Positions 1-5,432 are shown, counted from the stretch's first letter. The stretch is 6,894 nucleotides of DNA from Betaproteobacteria bacterium UBA6910 (GCA_002451065.1 DKBC01000297.1:1-6894), one strand, 5' to 3'. Notes: generated from the letters alone by a model not told the origin. Program-made: numbers and translations.

Positions 1-9
1 GCGGGAGGA

Positions 10-105
10 GTCCATCCCATCACTCAACCGGGCGGCCCGCAAGCGTCGCCTGCGGGGACCCTCGTCGCTTCGCTCCTCGGCCGCCGGTTAGCGCGAGCGT
101 TGGGC
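10..105 (+). other. attC: Integron attC recombination site (left of cassette)
   Basis: The right end has a perfect core site GTTGGGC (99-105), matching the integron consensus GTTRRRY, preceded by the L'-like stretch GGTTAGCGCGAGC. An imperfect stem joins 26-37 to 79-89 (11 pairs, AACCGG..CGGCC with GGCCGCCGGTT) with one unpaired G on the left arm, as expected of the folded bottom strand that the integron integrase reads. The left box is less clear. GTCCATC (10-16) has the right spacing but one mismatch to RYYYAAC, while ACTCAAC (22-28) matches the consensus but sits inside the stem. The exact left boundary is therefore open, and the site may belong to a preceding cassette outside the window. 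Confidence 0.7.
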
Positions 106-108
106 GTC

Positions 109-120
109 ATGAAGCAATGA
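109..120 (+). promoter_or_regulatory. Three-codon leader ORF coupled to the cassette gene
   Basis: ATG AAG CAA TGA (Met-Lys-Gln-stop) begins 4 bases after the attC core site. Its TGA overlaps the ATG of the cassette gene at 117 in an ATGA arrangement. The cassette gene has no convincing Shine-Dalgarno of its own, so translation re-initiation from this mini-ORF is a plausible way to start it. Short attachment-site ORFs are known to aid expression of integron cassette genes that lack a ribosome-binding site. Its use here is inferred, since a 4-codon ORF can arise by chance. Confidence 0.35.
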
Positions 121-587
121 ATCACGCAGCCATCGTAGCAATGGCAAACGCCGCGTTTGCGAAGGATGCTGCGCAACCGCCGACGATCACCCTGCGGGGG
201 GGCGAAGCACTCGATCGCTGCGATGACCCACCTCCATTTGACCTGGCTATCGACGCGATCACAGATACCTACTTGGAGCACTATTCTGGTGGGCTAACGT
301 TTCTGGATGCCGCTTCCTGGCGCCACTACTTGCCACACTTGATTGATTACGCTGTTCGCCACTTTGGGCGGTTCACAGATGTATGCGACGCATTGCTGAA
401 CAACTTGCGCCCGCCCGATCGAGTGCCGCCTCGCTTGGCATCACTTACGCCAGACCAGGAGAAGGTAGTCACGGCATTTCTCGACTTACTGGCTTTTTCT
501 GAGTCATCGGCACACCAAGACTTCGCATGCCAGGTCCTCGAGGAATGGTGGATACCAGAGGCGCTGTATAGGAAGCGTGCCGAATGA
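117..587 (+). CDS. Cassette-encoded DUF6714-like protein
   Basis: This 156-residue soluble protein has no signal peptide or membrane segment. From memory it resembles the DUF6714 family: the stretch around LTFLDAASWRHYLPHLIDYA (residues 59-78) matches the family pattern of a 'feature-x-YLP' helix. It is followed by a proline-rich turn, then LTPDQEKVVTAFLDLLAF (about residues 110-127), and a C-terminal tryptophan-rich helix. The family has no established biochemical role. The gene fills the cassette almost exactly: it starts 12 bases after one attC core site and its TGA (585-587) ends one base before the next attC. This compact fit is typical of integron cassettes and supports both the start choice and the reality of the gene. 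No catalytic motif is visible. I am sure it is coding and moderately sure of the family. Confidence 0.8.
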   Translation: MNHAAIVAMANAAFAKDAAQPPTITLRGGEALDRCDDPPPFDLAIDAITDTYLEHYSGGLTFLDAASWRHYLPHLIDYAVRHFGRFTDVCDALLNNLRPPDRVPPRLASLTPDQEKVVTAFLDLLAFSESSAHQDFACQVLEEWWIPEALYRKRAE

Positions 588-588
588 C

Positions 589-660
589 GCCCAACCCTTC
601 CATCGAGCCGACGCGTTCCGTCCTGCGCGCTGCGCGCGCGGCTCATGTCACCCGTTGGGT
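589..660 (+). other. attC: Integron attC recombination site (right of cassette)
   Basis: This is a well-formed 72-bp attC. The R'' box GCCCAAC (589-595) and core site GTTGGGT (654-660) match RYYYAAC and GTTRRRY and are nearly complementary. Inside, CATCGAGCCG (601-610) pairs with CGGCTCATG (639-647), leaving one C unpaired on the left arm, the extrahelical base that orients integrase cleavage. The loop side is GC-rich and self-complementary (CGCGC runs around 625-640). CCTTCCATCGAG and CTCATGTCA flanks are typical of attC sites in environmental and Xanthomonas-type integrons. The cut would fall between G654 and T655. It belongs to the cassette gene ending at 587. Confidence 0.88.
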
Positions 661-708
661 GGCAATAACAGAACAGGGTAAAATTCTCGCGACTATTCGA
701 GGTGGCGC

Positions 709-1242
709 ATGAATTTCACGATAGAGCACGAACGCGAAGAAGACGGCCGCTGGCTCGCGCAAGTCCCTGAATTGCCGGGCGTCCTAGCCTATGGGGCTAC
801 CGCCGCGGAGGCGATGGCGAAGGCCGAAGTCCTGGCCTTGCGGGTCCTTGCCGAGCGCCTCGAAAACAGCGAATCAGGACCTCAGTCCATCTCTATCGCA
901 GTGCCGGCCGCATGGGCTCATGGCCTTCGACGAAGGCCCGTCGTGTTCTCGCCGCACTCTTCCGGATTGGCTGGACGCTTAAGCGTCAGTCCGGTTCCCA
1001 TAAGACGCTCTCCCGTCCCGGCCCGACTTCGTTTTCGCCTTTCACGATGGCGAGGAGATCGGCCCTCGGATGCTCTCCCGGGCCGCGAAGCACACCGGCC
1101 TGAGGCCCGAGGATCTATGGCCACAGACGCGCCTTGCCCCCCCAGCCGTGCCGTCGAAACCGACGCGCACACTTCAGCGCGCGGTTCACGGCAGACGCTA
1201 GGCCGCGCCCCGCCGACGTTACCTAGCTCGCTTCTCTCATGA
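709..1242 (+). CDS. hicB: HicB-family antitoxin with apparent stop loss
   Basis: Residues 1-68 are a HicB-like antitoxin: MNFTIEHEREEDGRWLAQVP, then ELPGVLAYGATAAEAMAKAE, a helix ALRVLAERLE, and a final strand ISIAVPAA. HicB binds and neutralises the HicA mRNA interferase and often represses the operon. A good ribosome-binding site, GAGGTGG (699-705), lies 3 bases before the ATG. Family members usually end right after this strand. Here codon 69 is TGG (913-915) at the point where hicA begins with ATGG (912-915). A TGA there would give the common ATGA overlap. As it stands the frame runs on for about 109 residues of low-complexity, arginine-rich sequence antisense to nothing recognisable and out of frame with hicA. 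The 177-residue product is therefore probably an antitoxin with a non-native tail. It lies just after an attC, but no closing attC is visible, so cassette membership is unproven. Confidence 0.72.
   Translation: MNFTIEHEREEDGRWLAQVPELPGVLAYGATAAEAMAKAEVLALRVLAERLENSESGPQSISIAVPAAWAHGLRRRPVVFSPHSSGLAGRLSVSPVPIRRSPVPARLRFRLSRWRGDRPSDALPGREAHRPEARGSMATDAPCPPSRAVETDAHTSARGSRQTLGRAPPTLPSSLLS
912..1201 (+). pseudogene. hicA: HicA-family mRNA interferase toxin, frameshifted
   Basis: The first part (from ATG 912) reads MGSWPSTKARRVLAALFRIG then WTLKRQSGSHKTLSRPG, a HicA fold of small double-stranded-RNA-binding type with the catalytic histidine in the GSH motif. After the glycine codon at 1020 the frame is lost and stops at 1103. 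Reading from 1022 in the next frame gives PDFVFAFHDGEEIGPRMLSR then AAKHTGLRPEDL, the expected remainder of the family. Relatives usually have G-W-P-D-F at this point, so a 4-base loss (one codon plus one base) explains both the missing Trp and the shift. The repaired frame runs on to TAG at 1199-1201 with about 18 residues beyond the usual end. HicA degrades or cleaves mRNA when HicB is lost. The toxin is probably inactive here unless the shift is a sequencing error. Confidence 0.7.
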
Positions 1243-1532
1243 GCCATCGCGTTCGCGATCCCGTTGAAGCGCCGGTCGACCACGGCCTGCGTGGCCGCGG
1301 GGTAACGCATGCCTCGCCCGCTCGGCGAGGTGGCGCGCAAGCTCTCGGCGCGCTGGCCTTAGGGGCGCTCGCCGTTGGTGCCCTGGCCGTCGGTGCGTTA
1401 GCCATTGGGCGCCTCGCGATCGGCCGTGCTCGTATACGACGCGTCGAAATTGATGAGCTTGTCGTAGGGAAGCTTCGCGTAACCGACGAGCTGCAGGTTC
1501 CGTCGCAGCCTCAGTCGGAGAGGAAATCGTGA
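1239..1532 (+). CDS. Small pentapeptide-type repeat protein
   Basis: Residues 35-85 form about ten consecutive five-residue units of pattern A-(L/V/I)-G-(A/R)-L: ALGAL ALGAL AVGAL AVGAL AIGRL AIGRA, then degenerating to RIRRV EIDEL VVGKL RVTDEL. The periodicity and the shift from small hydrophobic to charged units suggest a short right-handed beta-helix or a membrane-lining start with a polar C-terminal face. Small proteins of this type are widespread in proteobacteria, without known function as far as I know. The N-terminus (residues 1-34) is arginine-rich, has no ribosome-binding site and looks unlike the rest. An alternative start at ATG 1309 reads MPRPLGEVARKLSA in another frame and would join the repeats after a 2-base change near 1350, so this gene may also be frameshifted. 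It follows the decayed hicA by 37 bases. Confidence 0.55.
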   Translation: MSHRVRDPVEAPVDHGLRGRGVTHASPARRGGAQALGALALGALAVGALAVGALAIGRLAIGRARIRRVEIDELVVGKLRVTDELQVPSQPQSERKS

Positions 1533-1556
1533 GTCCTATTGTGCTTGCCGCATGAG

Positions 1557-1574
1557 CGGCCGGGTGACCGGCCG
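1557..1574. repeat. Perfect GC-rich hairpin at the IS-like end
   Basis: CGGCCGG (1557-1563) and CCGGCCG (1568-1574) form a 7-bp perfect stem with loop GTGA. There is no T tract on either side, so it is not a classical terminator. It abuts the IS-like repeat that begins at 1572 and could be part of that element's end or a pause site after the small repeat-protein gene. Confidence 0.4.
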
Positions 1575-1640
1575 GGGAGATAGGTAACAAAAGTATCTGG
1601 GAGCATGGGTTACACGTTGCGGCGTTTCGGTCTGCCATAC
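1572..1640 (-). mobile_element. Insertion-sequence end remnant, left copy
   Basis: Two related 17-base motifs in the same orientation, CCGGGGAGATAGGTAAC (1572-1588) and CTGGGAGCATGGGTTAC (1597-1613), start 25 bases apart and resemble the repeated transposase-binding motifs found near the ends of some DDE-transposase elements. The segment through 1640 has a second, diverged copy at 3585-3648 in the same orientation (about 46 identities in 58 ungapped columns by hand count, including TCGGTCTGCCRTAC). On the minus strand a reading frame stops inside the second motif. I infer a remnant of an IS whose body lay to the right. The IS family is not recognised. Confidence 0.5.
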
Positions 1641-1786
1641 TCGTCCTCGATGCGCATGTGGCGTTCGTTGAGGCGACCGAGCCTGAGGCAGGGCGTTCGC
1701 CGGTCTCGCACCACCTGTCTTTCTGTTCCTGACGTCGGTTGCAGGCGGAGGTTTCGGATTTCCGCTTTCCTGCCTGCACTGCACTC
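1610..1786 (-). pseudogene. Possible transposase C-terminal fragment
   Basis: On the minus strand a 58-codon frame is open from 1786 down to a TAA at 1612-1610. Its last part reads LGRLNERHMRIEDEYGRPKR then RNV-stop, which looks like true protein sequence with a charged tail. The stop falls exactly in one of the IS-like terminal motifs, as expected for a transposase gene ending at the element's edge. A related YGRPRER reading occurs on the minus strand at the right-hand copy (about 3622-3646). There is no start codon and the frame is blocked upstream by a stop at 1789-1787, so it is a fragment at best. The family is not identified. Confidence 0.35.
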
Positions 1787-1855
1787 TCAGCCCGGGTATC
1801 CGTAGATTATGGTGTCGTTCAGCCGCCGGCAATGCGCCAAGAAAGGCTCCGTGGG

Positions 1856-2419
1856 ATGAGTATCAGAAGATTTGGCTTCCTGTTGTTGGTCTCCCTTGCA
1901 GTTGGCGCCCTCCTGTTTACCCAAATAGACCGCATTGTCATCTACAAGCGATATCTGTCCGGCAACAGGCCGGCTGCCAAGATCGACCTTTACAATCTTG
2001 GCAATGCATGGACCGAGCAGACCTTGCGGCAGGCCTTCCCGGGCATTCGCGTCTCCTGCCATCAGTACACGGAGACCAGTGACGCCGACCGCGTCTGCGC
2101 CCTGGACTCGGGCTCCCTGAACGGGATCCCCACGCTTTACACCGCGTTTTTCTTTTCCTCCGGAAAGCTGAGCCACGCATCCATCAACGTGCCATGGTGG
2201 TCCCTCGCAGATGCACGACATGTCCTCGTCTCATCGTTCGGGCCACCCACAGCATCGCAACGTCTCCCGCACAAAGGCGTTCGCTTGGAAGGTTGGCAAA
2301 TGGGGAACGGGTCGGCCCTGTTCATCAACCGCGACCGTCCGCTCTACCCCCTTGAATGGAACGCCGTCCTCTGGAACAGCAAGTCCACCTGCAGGAAGCT
2401 CGGCTGCTTCAAATCATGA
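1856..2419 (+). CDS. Membrane-anchored protein of unknown function
   Basis: This 187-residue protein is not recognised. Residues 1-5 are MSIRR, followed by a hydrophobic helix FGFLLLVSLAVGALLF (6-21), so it is probably a type II anchor or uncleaved signal with the rest in the periplasm. The outer domain has four cysteines (68, 81, 179, 184), which could form two disulphides. Aromatic-rich stretches include LYTAFFFSSG (94-103) and NVPWWSLADARHVLVSSFG (111-129). A segment EQTLRQAFPGIRVSC (54-68) precedes a possible substrate or lipid face. The start at 1856 is chosen because GAAAGG (1841-1846) lies 9 bases upstream and the hydrophobic segment follows at once. The frame is open upstream to 1739, with another ATG at 1832. 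It lies between the two IS-like end copies, so it may be carried cargo. Confidence 0.75.
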   Translation: MSIRRFGFLLLVSLAVGALLFTQIDRIVIYKRYLSGNRPAAKIDLYNLGNAWTEQTLRQAFPGIRVSCHQYTETSDADRVCALDSGSLNGIPTLYTAFFFSSGKLSHASINVPWWSLADARHVLVSSFGPPTASQRLPHKGVRLEGWQMGNGSALFINRDRPLYPLEWNAVLWNSKSTCRKLGCFKS

Positions 2420-2678
2420 CAGGCCGAGGGGCCGAAGTCGAAATCCTGACCCCCATCCTTCTCGTTGAATCCGGCGCGGCCGGGCATCACCCCCGAGCCC
2501 GCCCGCGCCCCCTTTGCCAGCTTGATGCCTGCGGTAGTAATCTGGCGCAGATCTTTCCCTCCGGTTTCAGATTGAGCAAACAAACCTCATTCCTTGCAGG
2601 CCGATGCGGTCGCCAGGCAGGGAAAGTTCCTTTCGTTCGCAAGCCCGTCAAACTTGACACCCGAGAGAAGAATTAGAA

Positions 2679-3530
2679 ATGGCCATTGACTTCACCGCTC
2701 ACAACATCCGCCTCAACGACGGAAGTCTCACGAAACCTGATTCAAGGTATACGATGGAGGCCAATCCCTGGTTCGTTTCCGCAAGGCGAATCTTGAATAC
2801 GGTTTTCCCTGGCGACAAGAAGCATCTCCGCCTCGCCGACCTCGGGTGCCTGGAAGGTGGTTACGCCGTCGAGTTCGCACGCATGGGATTTCAAGTCCTC
2901 GGGATTGAGGTGCGTGACGCCAATATCGCAGCGTGCAATTACGTGAAATCGAAAACCAGCCTGCCAAACCTTGAATTCGCAAAGGACGACGCACGGAACA
3001 TTGCAGAATACGGCACATTTGACGTCATATTCTGCTGCGGTCTGCTTTACCATTTGGATAGACCCAGGGAATTCCTTGAAGCGATTTCAGCCGCGACGAA
3101 AAAACTCGTCATCCTGCAGACACACTTTTCAACCGACGCCATACATTCAAGCGATGTCATTTACAGGAAACTGCAATCACTCACTTGGGCTGAAAAGTTG
3201 CTGGCAAGAATTGCGAATGGCCGGGCTCATAGGTATGACAAGTTTAGCCTTTCACCCATCAGCGAAAACGAAGGCCTTGCGGGACGATGGTACACCGAAT
3301 TCAAAGACGACCAATCGTTTAACAAGCGCGAGACCTCTAAATGGGCCTCCTGGGACAATCGTCGCTCTTTCTGGATTCAGCGGGAGTACCTGCTTCAGGC
3401 GATACAAGATGCTGGCTTCGATCTCGTGATGGAGCAATTTGACAGCCTGGGGCCAAACATTGCGGAGAGCATGCTGCGCGGATATTACCGCACAGATCGC
3501 AGAGGGACCTTTATTGGCATCAAGACTTAG
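2679..3530 (+). CDS. Class I SAM-dependent methyltransferase
   Basis: This 283-residue cytoplasmic enzyme should transfer a methyl group from S-adenosylmethionine to an unknown acceptor. Motif I is LADLGCLEGGYAVEFA (residues 52-67), with the glycine-rich SAM loop. The next strand ends in VLGIEVRD (73-80), where Glu77 should hold the SAM ribose. FAKDDARNI (100-108) supplies the adenine-side acid, and FDVIFCCGLLYHLDRP (114-129) is the motif IV / post-IV region. Length and order fit the Methyltransf_11/23/25 type. The C-terminal part (about 150-283) is an extra substrate domain with many aromatics. Such stand-alone enzymes often sit in surface-polysaccharide or secondary-metabolite loci, but nothing here fixes the substrate. 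A purine-rich ribosome-binding stretch, GAGAGAAG (2663-2670), precedes the ATG by about 8 bases. The gene is visibly less GC-rich than the flanking genes and uses A/T-ending codons more, which suggests horizontal origin. Confidence 0.88.
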   Translation: MAIDFTAHNIRLNDGSLTKPDSRYTMEANPWFVSARRILNTVFPGDKKHLRLADLGCLEGGYAVEFARMGFQVLGIEVRDANIAACNYVKSKTSLPNLEFAKDDARNIAEYGTFDVIFCCGLLYHLDRPREFLEAISAATKKLVILQTHFSTDAIHSSDVIYRKLQSLTWAEKLLARIANGRAHRYDKFSLSPISENEGLAGRWYTEFKDDQSFNKRETSKWASWDNRRSFWIQREYLLQAIQDAGFDLVMEQFDSLGPNIAESMLRGYYRTDRRGTFIGIKT

Positions 3531-3546
3531 ACTAAACTGCACGACT

Positions 3547-3602
3547 CGGTGAGAGCCCGGGAAAACAAGTAACACGGTGAGAGCCCGGGAAAACAAGTAA
3601 CA
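3547..3602. repeat. Perfect 28-bp tandem duplication
   Basis: Positions 3547-3574 and 3575-3602 are identical. Each unit starts CGGTGAGAGCCCGGG and ends AAAACAAGTAACA. Each contains the motif CCGGGAAAACAAGTAAC (3557-3573 and 3585-3601), which differs only by four transitions from the left IS-like motif at 1572-1588. The second unit is the one that aligns with the left copy, so the first is an extra duplicate, perhaps by replication slippage or a doubled transposase-binding site. It begins 16 bases after the methyltransferase stop codon. Confidence 0.9.
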
Positions 3603-3648
3603 GGAGTGTCGGGAGGCAGAGGTTGCCCGCTCTCTCGGTCTGCCGTAC
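3585..3648 (-). mobile_element. Insertion-sequence end remnant, right copy
   Basis: This segment aligns with 1572-1640 in the same orientation. Shared blocks are the 17-base motif (13 of 17), then AGT..GGGAG..GGTT..C.CG, then TCGGTCTGCC(A/G)TAC at 3635-3648. On the minus strand it reads YGRPRER in the same place where the left copy reads YGRPKRR, but the TAA is replaced (GGTTG for GGTTA on the plus strand), so the frame runs on. The minus-strand reading above it (about 3649-3711: IQIGTENEKYPEAGWCR) may be further transposase sequence. It reaches the start of the dehydrogenase gene, so that gene's upstream region is made of this remnant. Confidence 0.5.
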
Positions 3649-3699
3649 CTGCACCAGCCGGCCTCAGGGTACTTCTCATTTTCGGTTCCGATCTGAATC

Positions 3700-5112
3700 A
3701 TGCAGTCCGCCAGGAACAAGCCTTCCGCTCCCCGACGCACCATCCCCACGGAACTGCTGCAGGCACTGCGCCAGCGCTTCGGAGAGCGATTCAGCACCGC
3801 CCGGGCGGTGCTGGACCAGCATGGCCGGGACGAGTCCCCTTTCGAGGCGACACCCCCCGACGGCGTGGTCTTCGCGGCCACAACGGATGAGGTTGCGGAA
3901 GCCGTGCGGCTGTGCGGACAGCATCGGGTGCCGATCATTGCGTTTGGCGCCGGCTCCTCCATCGAAGGGCATGTGCTGGCCGTGCAGGGCGGCATCACCA
4001 TCGACCTTTCGCAAATGAACAAGGTGCTCATGGTGAACAGCGAGGACCTCACCGCGACGGTGGAAGCCGGAGTGACGCGCAAGCAGCTCAACGCGGCGAT
4101 CAAGGACACCGGGCTGTTCTTTCCCATCGATCCGGGCGCCGATGCCTGTCTGGGCGGGATGGCGGCCACCCGGGCGTCGGGCACCAATGCGGTCCGCTAT
4201 GGCACCATGCGCGAGAATGTCCTCGGCCTGACCGTCGTCACCGCAGATGGCAAGATCATCCGTACCGCCCGCCGCGCCAGGAAGTCCTCGGCCGGGTACG
4301 ACCTCACCCGGATCTTCGTCGGCAGCGAGGGGACCCTCGGCATCATCACCGAGGTCACGGTCCGGCTTTATCCGCAGCCCGAGGCCGTCTCCGCGGCGGT
4401 GTGCTCCTTCCCGGAAGTCGGGAACGCCGTCCACACGGTCATCCAGACGATCCAGGTCGGCGTGCCGGTGGCCCGCGCCGAATTGCTGGACGCCCTGACG
4501 GTGCGCGCGGTCAACCGCCACAGCAAGACAACCCTCAAGGAGCAGCCCATGCTGTTCCTGGAGTTCCACGGCACCCCCTCCGCCGTCCGGGAGCAGGCCG
4601 AGACCGTGCAGGAGATCGCGCGGGAGAACGGCGGCGAGGACTTCGAGTGGGCGGTCCACCCGGAGGACCGGACACGCCTGTGGAACGCGAGGCACAAGGC
4701 TTTCCACGCCTGCATTCAGCTTCGGCCCGGGGCGCGGGCGTTCACCACGGACGCCTGCGTGCCGATCTCCCGCCTCGCCGACTGCATCCGGGAAACCATC
4801 GAGGATACCCGCACCTCGTCGCTGCCCTGCCCCATCTTCGGCCACGTGGGGGACGGCAACTTCCACTGCGTCATCGTCGCCGATCCGAACAACGCGGCGG
4901 AGATGCAGGAAGCCGAGCGCCTCAACCAGCGGGTCATGCAGCGCGCGCTGGCCATGGACGGAACCTGCACCGGGGAGCACGGGGTGGGCATGCACAAGAT
5001 TCCGCTGCTGAAGGAGGAGTTCGGGGACGATGCCGTGGATCTCATGCGCCGACTGAAGATGGCGTGGGATCCCCTGAACATCCTGAATCCCGGAAAGGTC
5101 GTCGTTCCGTAA
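3700..5112 (+). CDS. FAD-linked D-lactate/glycolate-type dehydrogenase
   Basis: This 470-residue flavoprotein belongs to the GlcD/Dld (D-lactate dehydrogenase, cytochrome) family. It should oxidise a D-2-hydroxyacid such as D-lactate or glycolate to the 2-oxoacid and pass electrons to cytochrome c or quinone. The N-terminal PCMH-type FAD domain spans about 52-228: AFGAGSSIEGH (81-91), PGADACLGGMAATRASGTNA (145-164) with the diphosphate-binding turn, YGTMRENVLGLTVV (167-180), and VGSEGTLGIITEVTVRLYP (207-225). The C-terminal cap (about 230-470) has GHVGDGNFH (381-389), whose histidines bind the catalytic metal, and GTCTGEHGVG (421-430). It ends in the usual WDPLNILNPGK. The sequence looks closest to the LDHD/Dld branch, which is shorter than GlcD. 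There is no signal peptide. No clear ribosome-binding site precedes ATG 3700, so the exact start is uncertain. Substrate choice among D-lactate, glycolate and other hydroxyacids cannot be read from the sequence. Confidence 0.93.
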   Translation: MQSARNKPSAPRRTIPTELLQALRQRFGERFSTARAVLDQHGRDESPFEATPPDGVVFAATTDEVAEAVRLCGQHRVPIIAFGAGSSIEGHVLAVQGGITIDLSQMNKVLMVNSEDLTATVEAGVTRKQLNAAIKDTGLFFPIDPGADACLGGMAATRASGTNAVRYGTMRENVLGLTVVTADGKIIRTARRARKSSAGYDLTRIFVGSEGTLGIITEVTVRLYPQPEAVSAAVCSFPEVGNAVHTVIQTIQVGVPVARAELLDALTVRAVNRHSKTTLKEQPMLFLEFHGTPSAVREQAETVQEIARENGGEDFEWAVHPEDRTRLWNARHKAFHACIQLRPGARAFTTDACVPISRLADCIRETIEDTRTSSLPCPIFGHVGDGNFHCVIVADPNNAAEMQEAERLNQRVMQRALAMDGTCTGEHGVGMHKIPLLKEEFGDDAVDLMRRLKMAWDPLNILNPGKVVVP

Positions 5113-5113
5113 C

Positions 5114-5150
5114 GGCCCGCGGAACGGCCGGCTCCGCGCACCGGCGGGCC
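5114..5150 (+). terminator. GC-rich hairpin after the dehydrogenase, weak
   Basis: Starting one base after the stop codon, GGCCCGC (5114-5120) can pair with GCGGGCC (5144-5150). Alternatively CGCGGA (5118-5123) can pair with TCCGCG (5133-5138) around ACGGCCGGC. No T tract follows, so it is not a canonical rho-independent terminator. It could protect the mRNA 3' end or cause pausing. Confidence 0.3.
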
Positions 5151-5420
5151 CTGAACGCCATTCCTTCCGAACAGCACGCGGGTGGGCTTCATCGTCAGCC
5201 CGCCGGTCGTGCGGCCAGTATGCCGATGCGGTTGAATCGCGATCGACGTGGCCGCGGGAAACGTCTTCCTGCTGCCCACTGCCGCGGGCGCCGCACACAT
5301 TCGCGCCGCTCCCGCAACCGCAAAGCGACGATGCGCCGCACAACGATGCAGCTGGGCGCGGCGTTGACATCGATCGCCATGCGCCGAAGAATGTCGGCCA
5401 CGCGATCCGCGTTGGGAAAA

Positions 5421-5427
5421 AGGAGGT
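5421..5427 (+). promoter_or_regulatory. Strong Shine-Dalgarno for the propeller gene
   Basis: AGGAGGT, preceded by an A-rich run (GGGAAAAAGGAGG), lies 5 bases before ATG 5433. It is the strongest ribosome-binding site in the window and decides the start within a much longer open frame that continues upstream to 3912. Confidence 0.85.
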
Positions 5428-5432
5428 GGCGC

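Larger units (their letters stand above)
5113..5432. other. 320-bp gap without a recognisable gene
   Basis: No family is recognisable on either strand. Frames are open on several strands because of the high GC. A minus-strand reading at about 5320-5420 (ADRVADILRRMAIDVNAA, then SCIVVRRIVALRLRE) looks slightly protein-like and could be debris of an old gene. It lacks a credible start, terminator or ribosome-binding site. The last 30 bases carry the ribosome-binding site of the next gene, and its promoter must lie here if that gene is transcribed on its own. Confidence 0.5.

Noticed and set aside
699..713. GAGGTGGCGCATGAA shared by the starts of hicB and the propeller gene (5423-5437)
   Set aside because: Fifteen identical bases are mostly a Shine-Dalgarno plus start codon, and the sequences differ on both sides; chance convergence is enough.
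1195..1330. A third attC after hicA that would make hicBA a cassette
   Set aside because: GTTACCT (near 1218) and GGGTAAC (near 1300) fail the RYYYAAC/GTTRRRY consensus and have no paired partner boxes.
1605..1805. 66-codon plus-strand frame
   Set aside because: It is Arg/Ser-rich and opposite the more protein-like minus-strand fragment ending at 1610, with no ribosome-binding site.
2356..2676. 106-codon plus-strand frame between the two cargo genes
   Set aside because: It begins inside the membrane-anchored protein gene, has proline/arginine-rich composition and no family resemblance or ribosome-binding site.
2651..2684. TTGACAC before the methyltransferase as a -35 box
   Set aside because: A -10 box at 17-bp spacing would fall on the start codon, and no TATAAT-like sequence is present there.
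3676..5370. 564-codon open frame on the minus strand
   Set aside because: It is antisense to the dehydrogenase gene, whose motifs are unmistakable. The translation is repetitive Arg/Gly/His-rich and matches no family; it is an artefact of high GC.
3912..5432. Upstream extension of the propeller gene's open frame back to 3912
   Set aside because: It overlaps the dehydrogenase gene in another frame and is low-complexity. The signal peptide and AGGAGG site fix the start at 5433.
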